From Fervidifonticultor sp964526945 (GTDB taxonomy: Bacteria > Sysuimicrobiota > Sysuimicrobiia > Sysuimicrobiales > Humicultoraceae): a stretch of DNA of 18,083 nucleotides. Below the pieces are notes generated by a model, which worked only from the letters and a program-made list of their open reading frames with translations, had not been told where the DNA came from and ran no database searches. Location of the stretch: positions 1 through 18,083 of the forward strand of contig CAZGNA010000042.1 of assembly GCA_964526945.1 (NCBI GenBank), in the 5' to 3' direction. Shown one piece after another: positions 1-7,288 of this stretch (positions are counted from its first letter, which is position 1; each line of letters opens with the position of its first letter). Made by a program: the position numbers and the translations under genes.

Positions 1-510
1 CCGTCGGGCGCCCGCGGCCCGTCGTCCCGCGACGGGCTGCCTGACCGGGGGCGTGGCCGGCGGCGCAGTCGGCCCGGGCCGTGGGGCGCCCGTTGTCGGA
101 CCGGATGCCTGAGCGTGCGCCGCCCCTTCGCCGGCCCGCGCCGGGGCCGCCTCGTGCAGGTTCAGGAACACGCGGATCAGGTCGCTCGCGCTCACGATGC
201 CCACCACGCGGTTCCCCTCGACGATCGGGATCCGGCGCACCATCTGGTCGAGCATCATGCCCGCGATCTCGTCCAGCGGCGTATCCTCGGTGGCGGTGAC
301 GGGGTCTGGGCTCATCACGTCGCGCGCGGTTTCCCCCACGCGCCCCACCAGGTCGACCAGGCTGACCATCCCCACCAGCTGACCGTCCTTGTCGACGACC
401 GGCGCCCCGTGGATGCGATAGCGCGTGAGCAGGTCGCCGACTTCCTCCACCAGCATGTCAGGTGTGACCACCACCAGGTCACGCGTCATGACATCGCCGG
501 CGGTCAGCAT
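1..510 (-). CDS. Two-CBS-domain protein (C-terminus beyond window edge)
   Basis: The reading frame is open from the ATG at 508-510 to base 1 with no stop, so 170 residues are visible and the 3' end is missing. Two CBS motifs form one Bateman module: residues about 1-60 (starts MLTAGDVMT, ends GMVSLVDL) and about 61-118 (starts ARDVMSPDPVT, ends GIVSASDL). After residue 120 the chain turns into an Ala/Pro/Gly/Arg-rich, probably disordered tail. CBS pairs generally bind AMP, ATP, NAD or S-adenosyl compounds and act as energy sensors. Stand-alone pairs of this size include the mycobacterial hypoxic response protein Hrp1. The start is supported by a GGGGGTG stretch just upstream of the ATG. The gene is divergent from the universal stress gene at 761. 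The ligand is not determinable here. Confidence 0.85.
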   Translation of the reverse strand, partial: MLTAGDVMTRDLVVVTPDMLVEEVGDLLTRYRIHGAPVVDKDGQLVGMVSLVDLVGRVGETARDVMSPDPVTATEDTPLDEIAGMMLDQMVRRIPIVEGNRVVGIVSASDLIRVFLNLHEAAPARAGEGAAHAQASGPTTGAPRPGPTAPPATPPVRQPVAGRRAAGARR

Positions 511-760
511 CTTTGCACCCCCGCGTCCAGGCGTGTGGACAGACGGCCAGCGGCGCCCTACGCTGGTCGGACGCGCACGGCCTCGCGCGGGTGCATCCGG
601 TCAAGTGCCCCGCGCCATGCCCTTCTCAGGGTACGCGTGCGGCGCCGGCGCGGCCATCGGGCGGCAGCCCGATTCCGCCGCTCGGGTGCGCGGCGGAGGA
701 TGCGGCGACCGCGGTGTGCAATCATGGAGCAGGCTGGCAGTTTCCTGCGTGGGGTGAGCG
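511..760. other. Divergent intergenic region between CBS gene and uspA-like gene
   Basis: This 250-bp gap must hold the promoters of both neighbours, since they diverge. I see no convincing -35/-10 pair. A TTGACC (minus strand, 599-604) has no matching -10 box, and TGCAAT (plus, 717-722) is a weak -10 candidate for the stress gene. A perfect 6-bp inverted repeat, ATCGGG-N6-CCCGAT, lies at 656-673. It could be an operator or a leader stem-loop. No credible small gene is seen. Confidence 0.4.
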
Positions 761-1237
761 ATGACGTCCGGTCCATCCGATGCCGCGCCGCTACGGCTGC
801 AGCGCATTCTGGCGGCCACCGACTTCTCGCCCGGGGCCGAGCCGGCGCTGCGGTGGGCCATGGGCCTCGCCGCGCGTTTCGATGCCCGGGTGACGTTGCT
901 GCATGTGCTCGACCTGAGCCTGGGGGCCCTGGCCGGCCTGCCGCCCGAAATGGCCGCCATGCCGGCCACCATCGAGCTGGCCGAGCGCGTGCGGGCCGAG
1001 GCCGAGGAGCAGATGCGCCGGCTCGCGGCGCGGTTCCCCGATGCCGTGCCGCTGCTACGGGAGGGCACGCCGCGGGCCGCGATCCTGGAGGTGGCGAAGG
1101 AGATCGGCGCGGACCTGATCGTCATGGGGACGCACGGCCGCACCGGGCTCGCCAAGGTCCTCTTCGGGAGCGTGGCCGAACACGTCGTGCGCCACAGCCC
1201 GGTGCCGGTGCTGACGGTGCGCCAGCCCGACGCCTAG
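761..1237 (+). CDS. Universal stress protein, UspA family (ATP-binding type)
   Basis: This 158-residue single-domain Usp protein has the usual family length. The first strand and helix (ILAATDFSPGAEPALRWA, about residues 16-33) and the C-terminal motif GTHGRTGLAKVLFGS (residues 123-137) are typical. The latter fits the ATP-binding pattern G-2x-G-9x-G(S/T). ATP-binding Usp proteins are cytosolic dimers linked to growth arrest, oxygen limitation and redox stress. The ATG follows a GGGGTGAG ribosome binding site closely. It is monocistronic: divergent from the CBS gene on its left and convergent with the ABC operon on its right. CBS and Usp genes often sit together, which supports a shared energy-stress role (inference). 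The specific Usp subclass is not resolved. Confidence 0.93.
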   Translation: MTSGPSDAAPLRLQRILAATDFSPGAEPALRWAMGLAARFDARVTLLHVLDLSLGALAGLPPEMAAMPATIELAERVRAEAEEQMRRLAARFPDAVPLLREGTPRAAILEVAKEIGADLIVMGTHGRTGLAKVLFGSVAEHVVRHSPVPVLTVRQPDA

Positions 1238-1243
1238 CCGTGC

Positions 1244-1275
1244 GCCGGCGACGTCGCGCCGGCGGGGTGGCCCCG
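1244..1275. terminator. Candidate bidirectional terminator: two adjacent stem-loops
   Basis: Between the convergent uspA-like and permease genes lie two stem-loops. The first has 7-bp arms GCCGGCG (1244-1250) and CGCCGGC (1257-1263) with a 6-nt loop. The second has arms CGGGG (1263-1267) and CCCCG (1271-1275) with a 3-nt loop. The two share base 1263, so they would be alternatives or stack end to end. No T-tract follows on either strand, so this is not a canonical intrinsic terminator, but position and symmetry suggest transcription ends here for both genes. Confidence 0.45.
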
Positions 1276-1309
1276 TCGTCCTGGGCACGCGGACCGCGGC
1301 GCGGCACCC

Positions 1310-2284
1310 TCACTCCCGTGCGTACGGTCGGCCCACCGTGCTGGGGAACCGCCTGCGGCCGATGACCACCGCCACCACCACGAGGGTGACCACGTAGGGG
1401 ATCATGGCGACGAAGTAGAAGGGCACCCGCTCTTTGACCCCGGGCGTCACCGCCACCGCGGACGCAAAACCGTCCGCGAGCCCGAACAGCAGCGCCGCCC
1501 CCAGGGCCAGCAGCGGCTCCAGCCCCGCGAACACCACGCACGCCAGGGCGATGAAGCCGCGCCCGGCGGAGATCTCCTTCACCAGCGCCCCGAACCAGCC
1601 CAGGGGCAGGAACGCCCCGCCCAGCCCCGCCAGCGCCCCGCCCACGGTCGCGGTGAGGAGCCGCAGCCGATCCACCCGGAGCCCCGCCACGTCCACCGCC
1701 TCGGGTTTCTCCCCCGCGGCGCGCAGACGGAACCCCACCACCGTCCGGTGCAGCACCAGGTGCGCGAGCACTGCGGCCACCACCGCGCCGATCGTCACGG
1801 GGCTGACCTGGCCCAGGGGCGTGGTCAGGCGCGGCACCATGAGCTCGTGGGGGAACACGTGCACGCCCGGGAACGCCCACAGGCTGATGAGCAGGAAGGG
1901 CACGAACCCCAGCGCGAAGACGTTGAGCCCCATGCCCGCGATGATCTGGTCCGCCTTCCCGTACACGCTCACCGCGCCCAGGCCCAGGCCCAACAGGCTC
2001 CCGGTCGCGGCCCCACCTACCAGCCCCACGAGGCCGCTGCGCCCTGCCTCCGCGAACCATACGCCCACCGTTGCGGCGACCATGAAGATCGCCTCCAGCC
2101 CGATGTTCACCAGCCCCGCCTTCTCGTTCAGGCACTCGCCCACCGCTGCCAGGGCCAGGGGCGTCATGGCCAACAACCCTGTCTCGACCAGGGACACGGG
2201 TGGCAGGCCCACCTGGGTCAGCACCCGTGGCGCCAGGGCGGCGGTGATGACCGCTGCGGTCCACGTCAGGGCGGCCCTTCTCAC
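1310..2284 (-). CDS. BMP-family ABC transporter permease, second (NupQ/YufQ-like)
   Basis: This 324-residue polytopic membrane protein is the second permease of the importer. It has many hydrophobic segments and the conserved cytoplasmic-loop motif EKAGLVNIGLEAIFMV (about residues 49-64), a signature of nucleoside-type permeases of the branched-chain/ribose permease superfamily. Family members usually read NIGLEG; here Gly is Ala. The start is the GTG at 2282-2284, which overlaps the TGA of the upstream permease (GTGA), so translation is probably coupled. The longer open frame to 2956 only overlaps the first permease and is not used. It is the last gene of the operon and is followed by the stem-loops at 1244-1275. 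Substrate is inferred from family: probably purine nucleosides or a related small molecule. Confidence 0.92.
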   Translation of the reverse strand: MRRAALTWTAAVITAALAPRVLTQVGLPPVSLVETGLLAMTPLALAAVGECLNEKAGLVNIGLEAIFMVAATVGVWFAEAGRSGLVGLVGGAATGSLLGLGLGAVSVYGKADQIIAGMGLNVFALGFVPFLLISLWAFPGVHVFPHELMVPRLTTPLGQVSPVTIGAVVAAVLAHLVLHRTVVGFRLRAAGEKPEAVDVAGLRVDRLRLLTATVGGALAGLGGAFLPLGWFGALVKEISAGRGFIALACVVFAGLEPLLALGAALLFGLADGFASAVAVTPGVKERVPFYFVAMIPYVVTLVVVAVVIGRRRFPSTVGRPYARE

Positions 2285-3321
2285 CGCGACAGCCTCCTCC
2301 CGACCATCTTCCACAGCTCGGGTATGGCCATGGCGAACACGATGATGCCGTTGAGGGCCCGCACCAGTTCGCTCAGGACTCCCACCTCGTACTCCATCAG
2401 CCGGCCGCCGTGCGCCAGGGCACCGAACAGGACCGCCGCGAGCACCCCACCCACCGGGTGGTTGCGGCCCACCAGCGCCACCCCGATGCCGTCGAAGCCC
2501 AGGGTGGCCACGTTGCCCAGGGTAGCGTAGAGGGACCACGCGGGAGGTCGGCCGATCACCTGGCTCGCGCCCGCCAGCCCGGCCGCCAGGCCGCCGAGCA
2601 CGAAACTCACGGTCACCACGCGCTCGGGGCGCACCCCCGCGTAGCGTGCGGCGTCCGGATTCTCGCCCGCCAGCCGCAGCTCGTACCCCGCCCGGGTGCC
2701 CCACAGGTACACGTACACCAGCAGCGCCACGCCCACGGCCACGAACACGACCGCGGTGAGCGTGCTGTCCTCGGTGAGGACGGGGTAGCGGGCGGTGGGC
2801 AAGGCCGGCACGGTGCGCTCCGCGCGCCCTGGTTCGGCCAGGACAGTGATGGCCAGGTACATCGACAGGTGCAGGGCGATCCAGTTGCACATGATGGTGG
2901 AGATCACTTCGTGGGCACCACGCCAGACCTTCAGCGCCGCGGGGATCAGGGCCCACAGCGCGCCCGCCACCATGCCCGCTGCGGTGGCGGCGCCCAGGTG
3001 GATGCCCGGTGGCAGGGGCACCATGCCCGCCACGAAGGCCGCGCCCACGGCTCCCAGGTACATCTGGCCCTCGGCACCGATGTTGAACAGCCCGGCCCGC
3101 ATGCCCACCGCGAACGTCAGTGCCGTGAGCATGAGGGGCGTGGCGAACGCCAGGGTCTCCAGCAGGTCTTCCCGGGTTCCGAACGCGCCCGCGACCAGGG
3201 CGTGGTAGGCGGCCACGGGCGAATGGCCGAAGGCCCAGACCAGCAGCCCGCCGGCCACCAGGCCCAGGGCCACGGTGGCCAGCGACTCAGCGAGGGGACG
3301 CAGCGCGCGCGGCGTCCGCAT
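2281..3321 (-). CDS. BMP-family ABC transporter permease, first (NupP/YufP-like)
   Basis: This 346-residue integral membrane permease begins MRTPRALRPLAESLA and then enters a first membrane helix. The hallmark GLFNIGAEGQMYLGA (about residues 77-91) identifies the nucleoside/sugar permease family. I chose the ATG at 3319-3321 because it places a short basic segment directly before the first helix. A GTG at 3343-3345 would add eight residues and cannot be excluded. The 5' end overlaps the ATPase gene by 35 bp and the 3' end overlaps the next permease by 4 bp, so the set is translationally coupled. It should pair with the second permease as a heterodimeric channel energised by the ATPase. Confidence 0.92.
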   Translation of the reverse strand: MRTPRALRPLAESLATVALGLVAGGLLVWAFGHSPVAAYHALVAGAFGTREDLLETLAFATPLMLTALTFAVGMRAGLFNIGAEGQMYLGAVGAAFVAGMVPLPPGIHLGAATAAGMVAGALWALIPAALKVWRGAHEVISTIMCNWIALHLSMYLAITVLAEPGRAERTVPALPTARYPVLTEDSTLTAVVFVAVGVALLVYVYLWGTRAGYELRLAGENPDAARYAGVRPERVVTVSFVLGGLAAGLAGASQVIGRPPAWSLYATLGNVATLGFDGIGVALVGRNHPVGGVLAAVLFGALAHGGRLMEYEVGVLSELVRALNGIIVFAMAIPELWKMVGRRLSR

Positions 3322-4852
3322 CGGTGCCCGCGGGCACCACTCCACCCATCAACAGGCCCACCGTCTCCCGGCGGAAGGTCTCCGCAGGACCGGTGCCCAC
3401 GAACTGTCCCCCGTACATCACCGCGATCCGGTCGCTCAGTTCGAGGACCTCGTCCAGGTCCGCGGAGACCAGCAGCACGGCCTTGCCCGCATCCCGCATC
3501 CGCACCAGCAGCTCGCGGATGTGCACCGCAGACGCCACGTCCAGGCCCCGGGTGGGATGCATGGCGACCACCACCGTGGGCTCCTTGCTGATCTCCCGGC
3601 CCACCACGAGGCGCTGCTGGTTGCCGCCGCTCAGGCTGCGCACAGGGGTCCAGAGGTCGGGAGCCACCACGCGGAAGCGCTGGACCAGTGCTTCCGCGTA
3701 GCGGACGATGACAGACCGGCGCAGCCGGCCCAGCGGGCCCAGGAACCGGGGCTCCCGCTGGCGGCCAAGGATGCTGTTCTCCACGATGTCGAAGCCCAGG
3801 GCCAGCCCAAACCGCGCCTTGTCCTCCGGCACGTGCGCCAGGCCGCGGCGGTACAGGCGCAGCGGCTCCAGGGAGGGCACCCGCTCCCCATCCAGCCAGA
3901 CGTCGCCCGCCTCGGGTCGGCGCAGCCCCGTCAGCGCCTGCACCAGCTCGCTCTGCCCGTTGCCCTCCACGCCCGCCACGCCCAGGATCTCGCCCTCGCA
4001 GACCTCGAAGGACAGATCCCGCACCACCACGTGCCCCTGGTCGCTCCGGACGCGCAGCGCCCGCACGGCGAGCACCGGTCTGCCCGGCGGCCGCGGGGTG
4101 CGCCGCACCCGCAGGACGCCGGGGGAGCCCACCATGAGTTCGGCCAGTTTCTCGGGCGTGGCGGCACGGGTGGCGAGCTCGCCCACCACGCGGCCCTGGC
4201 GCAGCACCACGACGCTGTCGGTCACCTCCAGGACCTCCCGCAGCTTGTGGGTGATGAGCACGACCGCCGTTCCCCGGTCCCGCAGTCCGCGCAAGAACCG
4301 GAAGAACTCCTCCACCTCCACCGGGGTGAGGGCGGAGGTGGGCTCGTCCAGGACGAGGACGGAGGTGGCGCGGTAGAGGACCTTGCAGATCTCGACCCGC
4401 TGCTGCACCCCCAGGGGCAGGGACTCCACCGGCACGTCGAGGGGCACGGCCAACCCCACCTCCTCCAGCAGGCGCTGCACGCGCTGCCGGGCCGTCTCCT
4501 GCGGCAGCGCGCGCAGCACCCCGACACCCTCGTGCCCCAGGAGGATGTTCTGCAGGGCGGTGAACGGCGGGACCAGGGTGAACACCTGGTGCACCATCCC
4601 GATCCCGCACCGCAAGGCGTCGGCCGGTGTGCGGAACTGCACGGGCAGGCCGTCCACCAGAATCTCCCCGCGGGTGGGGCGCAACAGGCCCGAGAGGATC
4701 TTCATGAGGGTGGTCTTGCCCGCGCCGTTCTCGCCCAGGAGGGCAACGATCTCTCCCGCGTGGAGCCGGAAGTCGACGCCCGTGAGGGCCACGGTCCCGT
4801 CGGGGTAGACCTTGTGGATCCCGCGCATCTGCACGCGTGCAGGTCTAGTCAC
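3287..4852 (-). CDS. BMP-family ABC transporter ATP-binding protein, double NBD (NupO/YufO-like)
   Basis: This 521-residue cytosolic ATPase has two fused nucleotide-binding domains, as in RbsA/NupO-type importers. NBD1 has Walker A GENGAGKTT (40-48), signature LPLGVQQR (145-152), Walker B VLVLDEPTSAL (165-175) and the switch His in ITHK (200-203). NBD2 (about 258-500) has the degenerate Walker A VEGNGQSE (295-302), signature LSGGNQQR (407-414) and a Walker B variant MHPTRGLD (431-438). Such asymmetry is normal in this family. The start is the GTG at 4850-4852, preceded seven bases upstream by GAGGG. It lies 149 bp downstream of the binding-protein gene and overlaps the first permease. Role: drives import of the ligand delivered by the solute-binding protein. 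Confidence 0.95.
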   Translation of the reverse strand: MTRPARVQMRGIHKVYPDGTVALTGVDFRLHAGEIVALLGENGAGKTTLMKILSGLLRPTRGEILVDGLPVQFRTPADALRCGIGMVHQVFTLVPPFTALQNILLGHEGVGVLRALPQETARQRVQRLLEEVGLAVPLDVPVESLPLGVQQRVEICKVLYRATSVLVLDEPTSALTPVEVEEFFRFLRGLRDRGTAVVLITHKLREVLEVTDSVVVLRQGRVVGELATRAATPEKLAELMVGSPGVLRVRRTPRPPGRPVLAVRALRVRSDQGHVVVRDLSFEVCEGEILGVAGVEGNGQSELVQALTGLRRPEAGDVWLDGERVPSLEPLRLYRRGLAHVPEDKARFGLALGFDIVENSILGRQREPRFLGPLGRLRRSVIVRYAEALVQRFRVVAPDLWTPVRSLSGGNQQRLVVGREISKEPTVVVAMHPTRGLDVASAVHIRELLVRMRDAGKAVLLVSADLDEVLELSDRIAVMYGGQFVGTGPAETFRRETVGLLMGGVVPAGTDADAARAASPR

Positions 4853-4889
4853 CGGGAGGCCCTCGTCGCGACATGATGGTCGGGGCGAC

Positions 4890-4921
4890 GCCGCGCACCT
4901 GCGCTGTGGCAGGCCGGCGGC
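4890..4921 (-). other. Intercistronic stem-loop between binding-protein and ATPase genes
   Basis: Within the 149-bp gap between the binding-protein stop (5002) and the ATPase start (4852) is an interrupted inverted repeat. The outer arms are GCCGC (4890-4894) and GCGGC (4917-4921). The inner arms are CCTGC (4898-4902) and GCAGG (4909-4913), with a 6-nt loop. It has ten pairs, with 3x3 mismatches between the two stems. In ABC operons such structures often protect the abundant binding-protein transcript or reduce read-through. That role is inferred from position only. Confidence 0.35.
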
Positions 4922-5001
4922 TCACGCGGCGGTCACCGCTGTGGCCGCGCTGCAGGTCGCCTGTCGGAGCGACGACGGTGGCAGACGTGCGCCCCGGATG
5001 G

Positions 5002-6327
5002 TCACCGCGGCAGCCGGGAGGCCGCTGCGGCCAGGGCGCCCGGTCCCAGGCCCAGGTCGTTGCGCCACCGCTGGATGTCGGACTTGGTGACCGCCAGGGG
5101 CACGGTCACCTGGCCGTCGCGGATCTTCTTCTCCAGCTCCGCGACCGCCTCCCACACCCACGCGGGCTGCGCCTCCCGCATGGTCTTGACCCTGGCCTTG
5201 ATCTCCGCGGGCGCGGCCGGCAGCACCTTCTTGCGGGTCAGGCGCTCCGCCTGCACCCCCATCCGGATGAACTCGTCCAGGTCGTCCAGGGTGCTCACAG
5301 AGATCCCCTCGGTCAACTGGCCCGCCACGCGGGTGCCGATGCCCAGGGTCACCACGCCCTGCGTGCGGCGGACCAGGTCCCGGAACTGCCCGTCCCGCAC
5401 CCACCGGGTGGCGTAGTACACGCCCCGGTCGACGCGCTTCATCATGCTGGCGATCACGAAGCCCGGGTTGATCCAGTCCTGGTTGGCGTCCACCCCGATC
5501 CAGAACGGCGGTCCCATGCGCAGCTGCTGCCGCTGCGCGATCTCCTGCACCGCCTGGTTGATGCCCAGCCCCAGCGGCCCCGCGATGTTGTACACCGCCA
5601 CCGCGTTCCTGGCGTACATGGCCTTGGCCGCGGCATAGCCCTTGGGGATGTCGCTGAAGGTCCCGGTGTAGGTCCACAGGACGAAGTCCTTGCGGTAGGG
5701 GAAGGCGCGTTCCGGCCGGCGCTTGGCCAGCCACTCGGTCGCCCACCGCGCGCCCCACTTGTAGCCGATCTCGAACTTCCACAGGACGGGGATCTCGATG
5801 CCGAACACGCCGCCGATGTGAGGACTGGCGTACTGGGCGGCCAGCAGCGCGCCCAGGGCGCCGACGAGGGCGCTGCCCTTGTGTTCCTCGTAGACCACGT
5901 CCATGAGGTTGGGCAACGGGTACTGGGCGGCAAACTTCTCCTTCACGATGGACTGCGCGAAGGTGTCGATCCCCACGAAGTTCTTGGTGGGGAAGCGCCG
6001 CGCCACCTGAGCCAGGGCGTCGCTCAACAGGAACCCCACGCCCACGATCAGCTGCACGTCGGGATCCCGGGCCGCCCGGGTCAGGTTGGGGACGTAGTCG
6101 GCCTCCACCTTGCTCACCAGCTCGACCATCCGGACGCCGAAGTCCCGCGCCGCGTCGTCGCCGCCCTTGAAGGCCATGTCGTTGAAGCTGAGGTCGCCCC
6201 GACCGCCCACGTCGGAGACCACCGCGATCTTGAAGGTCCGCGGGGCAGCGGAGGAGGCAGACACACCGTGGGCCACCAGGCCCGCGGTCAGTGCCAGGGC
6301 CACCACCAACCCTATCGTGGATCGCAT
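5002..6327 (-). CDS. BMP/PnrA-family ABC transporter solute-binding protein
   Basis: This 441-residue protein is exported by an N-terminal Sec-type signal peptide (MRSTIGLVVALALTAGLVAH, cleavage probably near residues 24-28). The mature part shows BMP-family (basic membrane protein / PnrA) blocks: KIAVVSDVGGRGDLSFND soon after the signal, IVGVGFLLSDALAQVARRF, then EEHKGSALVGALGALLAAQ and GGVFGIEIPVLWKFEIGY, and a late block with GVDANQDWINPGFVIASM and MKRVDRGVYY. PnrA relatives bind purine nucleosides. The protein is longer than usual (roughly 340-380), mainly at the C-terminus. There is no lipobox cysteine, unlike most BMP lipoproteins. The ATG at 6325-6327 follows GGGAGGGG. An upstream in-frame extension to 6501 is rejected because it buries the signal peptide. 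Confidence 0.93.
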   Translation of the reverse strand: MRSTIGLVVALALTAGLVAHGVSASSAAPRTFKIAVVSDVGGRGDLSFNDMAFKGGDDAARDFGVRMVELVSKVEADYVPNLTRAARDPDVQLIVGVGFLLSDALAQVARRFPTKNFVGIDTFAQSIVKEKFAAQYPLPNLMDVVYEEHKGSALVGALGALLAAQYASPHIGGVFGIEIPVLWKFEIGYKWGARWATEWLAKRRPERAFPYRKDFVLWTYTGTFSDIPKGYAAAKAMYARNAVAVYNIAGPLGLGINQAVQEIAQRQQLRMGPPFWIGVDANQDWINPGFVIASMMKRVDRGVYYATRWVRDGQFRDLVRRTQGVVTLGIGTRVAGQLTEGISVSTLDDLDEFIRMGVQAERLTRKKVLPAAPAEIKARVKTMREAQPAWVWEAVAELEKKIRDGQVTVPLAVTKSDIQRWRNDLGLGPGALAAAASRLPR

Positions 6328-6511
6328 GGTCCCCTCCCACCGGTGTGGTGCCGGCCTGCAGACCAGCCCGGGGAGATGGCGTGCTCCTGCGCGATGCCCG
6401 CGCCCGGCCGCGCGGCGGGGTCTTGGGACGCAGACCGGCCCACGAAGGGCTACGGCGTCCTGCAGAAGCGCTCCTGCGGGCCAGCCGGGCCCCGGCCGCA
6501 CGCGGCCGCGG
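6328..6511 (-). promoter_or_regulatory. Upstream region of the ABC importer operon
   Basis: This 184-bp gap lies between the CBS-BON gene and the binding-protein gene, both on the minus strand. It should contain the importer promoter unless the two operons are co-transcribed. I find no clear -35/-10 pair and nothing resembling a purine riboswitch core. The only firm element is the ribosome binding site GGGAGGGG directly before the ATG at 6327. Confidence 0.3.
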
Positions 6512-6527
6512 CTACGGCCGGGCCCCG
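6486..6527 (-). terminator. GC-rich stem-loop at the end of the CBS-BON gene
   Basis: The 13-nt arms at 6486-6498 (CGGGCCCCGGCCG) and 6515-6527 (CGGCCGGGCCCCG) pair with one mismatch around a 16-base loop that spans the stop codon at 6512-6514. A smaller alternative hairpin, CGGCCG-CACG-CGGCCG, lies at 6493-6508. No T-tract follows. It could end or attenuate transcription of the upstream operon before the importer operon. Confidence 0.3.
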
Positions 6528-7273
6528 CGTTCGCCCGGAAGCCGGGGTGCCTCGGGCGGGATCCGCCGGTCGTCCAGCTCGTAGGTGAGCCGGTTCTCCA
6601 CGCGCACCACGCCGTCGGCCAGCGCCGCCCACTTCCCGGCCAGCTCGCGCTCCGACCAGCGCTCCACGCGGCCCTCCAGCGTCACCACGCCCTGGTGGGC
6701 GGTGACCTGCACGCGCGAGACGTCGATCCACAGGTCGTGCAGCAGGGCCTCGCGGATGGCCAGGGCGAGCTCCTCGTCGGACCGCGCGAACGCCTTCAGC
6801 ACGTCGTTGCGGCTCACGATGCCCACCACCCGGTCGTCGCGTACCACCGGCACCCGGTTGATGCCGTGCCGCGTCATCAGGTTGGCGATCTCGTGCAGCG
6901 TGGCGTCCTCGCCCACGGTGACGACAGGCGTGGTCATCAGGTCGCGCGCCACGACCGCGTCGGCCTTGCGTGCCCGGTCGGCGGCGGCGGCGATGCCGGG
7001 GAACGGGAGCAGGCGCTGGACCAGCTCCGGCGGCTCCTCGGGGCGCGGGGTGAGCTCCTTGTAGAGCAGGTCGCCTTCGGTGACGATGCCGAGCAGCTCG
7101 CCCGCGGCCGAGACGATGGGCACCCCGCTGATGCGGTGGGTCGTCATCAGCTCGACCAGCTGGCGCACGGTGGCCTCCGGTGGAGCGGTGATCACCGGGG
7201 TGGTCATGATGTCGCGGGCCCGCAGCTGCATCAGGCGGCGGGCAGGGCGGGATGGGTCTTCCGTCACGCTCAT
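6512..7273 (-). CDS. CBS-CBS-BON domain protein
   Basis: This 253-residue soluble protein joins a split Bateman module to a BON domain. CBS1 spans about 18-74 (RARDIMTTPVITA ... GIVTEGDLL) and CBS2 about 107-162 (VARDLMTTPVVTV ... GIVSRNDVL). A linker of some 30 residues, rich in Pro, Glu and Ala, separates them. BON spans about 167-233 (ELALAIREALLHDLW ... GVVTLEGRVERWSER ... GVVRVENRLTYEL). BON domains are thought to contact membranes or other ligands, so the protein may link nucleotide sensing to an envelope target (inference). The ATG at 7271-7273 follows AGGAGGGCACG. The last bases before the start, GGAGGGCACGATG, are identical to those of the fusion gene at 10773. It starts 15 bp after the rhomboid-like gene, so they are probably co-transcribed. 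Confidence 0.93.
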   Translation of the reverse strand: MSVTEDPSRPARRLMQLRARDIMTTPVITAPPEATVRQLVELMTTHRISGVPIVSAAGELLGIVTEGDLLYKELTPRPEEPPELVQRLLPFPGIAAAADRARKADAVVARDLMTTPVVTVGEDATLHEIANLMTRHGINRVPVVRDDRVVGIVSRNDVLKAFARSDEELALAIREALLHDLWIDVSRVQVTAHQGVVTLEGRVERWSERELAGKWAALADGVVRVENRLTYELDDRRIPPEAPRLPGERGARP

Positions 7274-7288
7274 CGTGCCCTCCTGTGG

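Noticed and set aside
2285..2956. N-terminal extension of the second permease
   Set aside because: It overlaps the first permease throughout and reads as Arg/Gly-rich non-membrane sequence. The GTG at 2284 overlapping the upstream stop gives a normal permease.
3275..4876. 533-codon plus-strand open frame opposite the ABC ATPase gene
   Set aside because: Antisense shadow of a gene with intact Walker and signature motifs.
6328..6511. Purine riboswitch before the nucleoside-type importer
   Set aside because: No three-way-junction pattern or conserved core could be recognised in this GC-rich gap.
4873..6588. 571-codon plus-strand open frame opposite the binding-protein gene
   Set aside because: Low-complexity His/Leu/Gly composition and no family motif. 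The minus-strand BMP protein explains the region.
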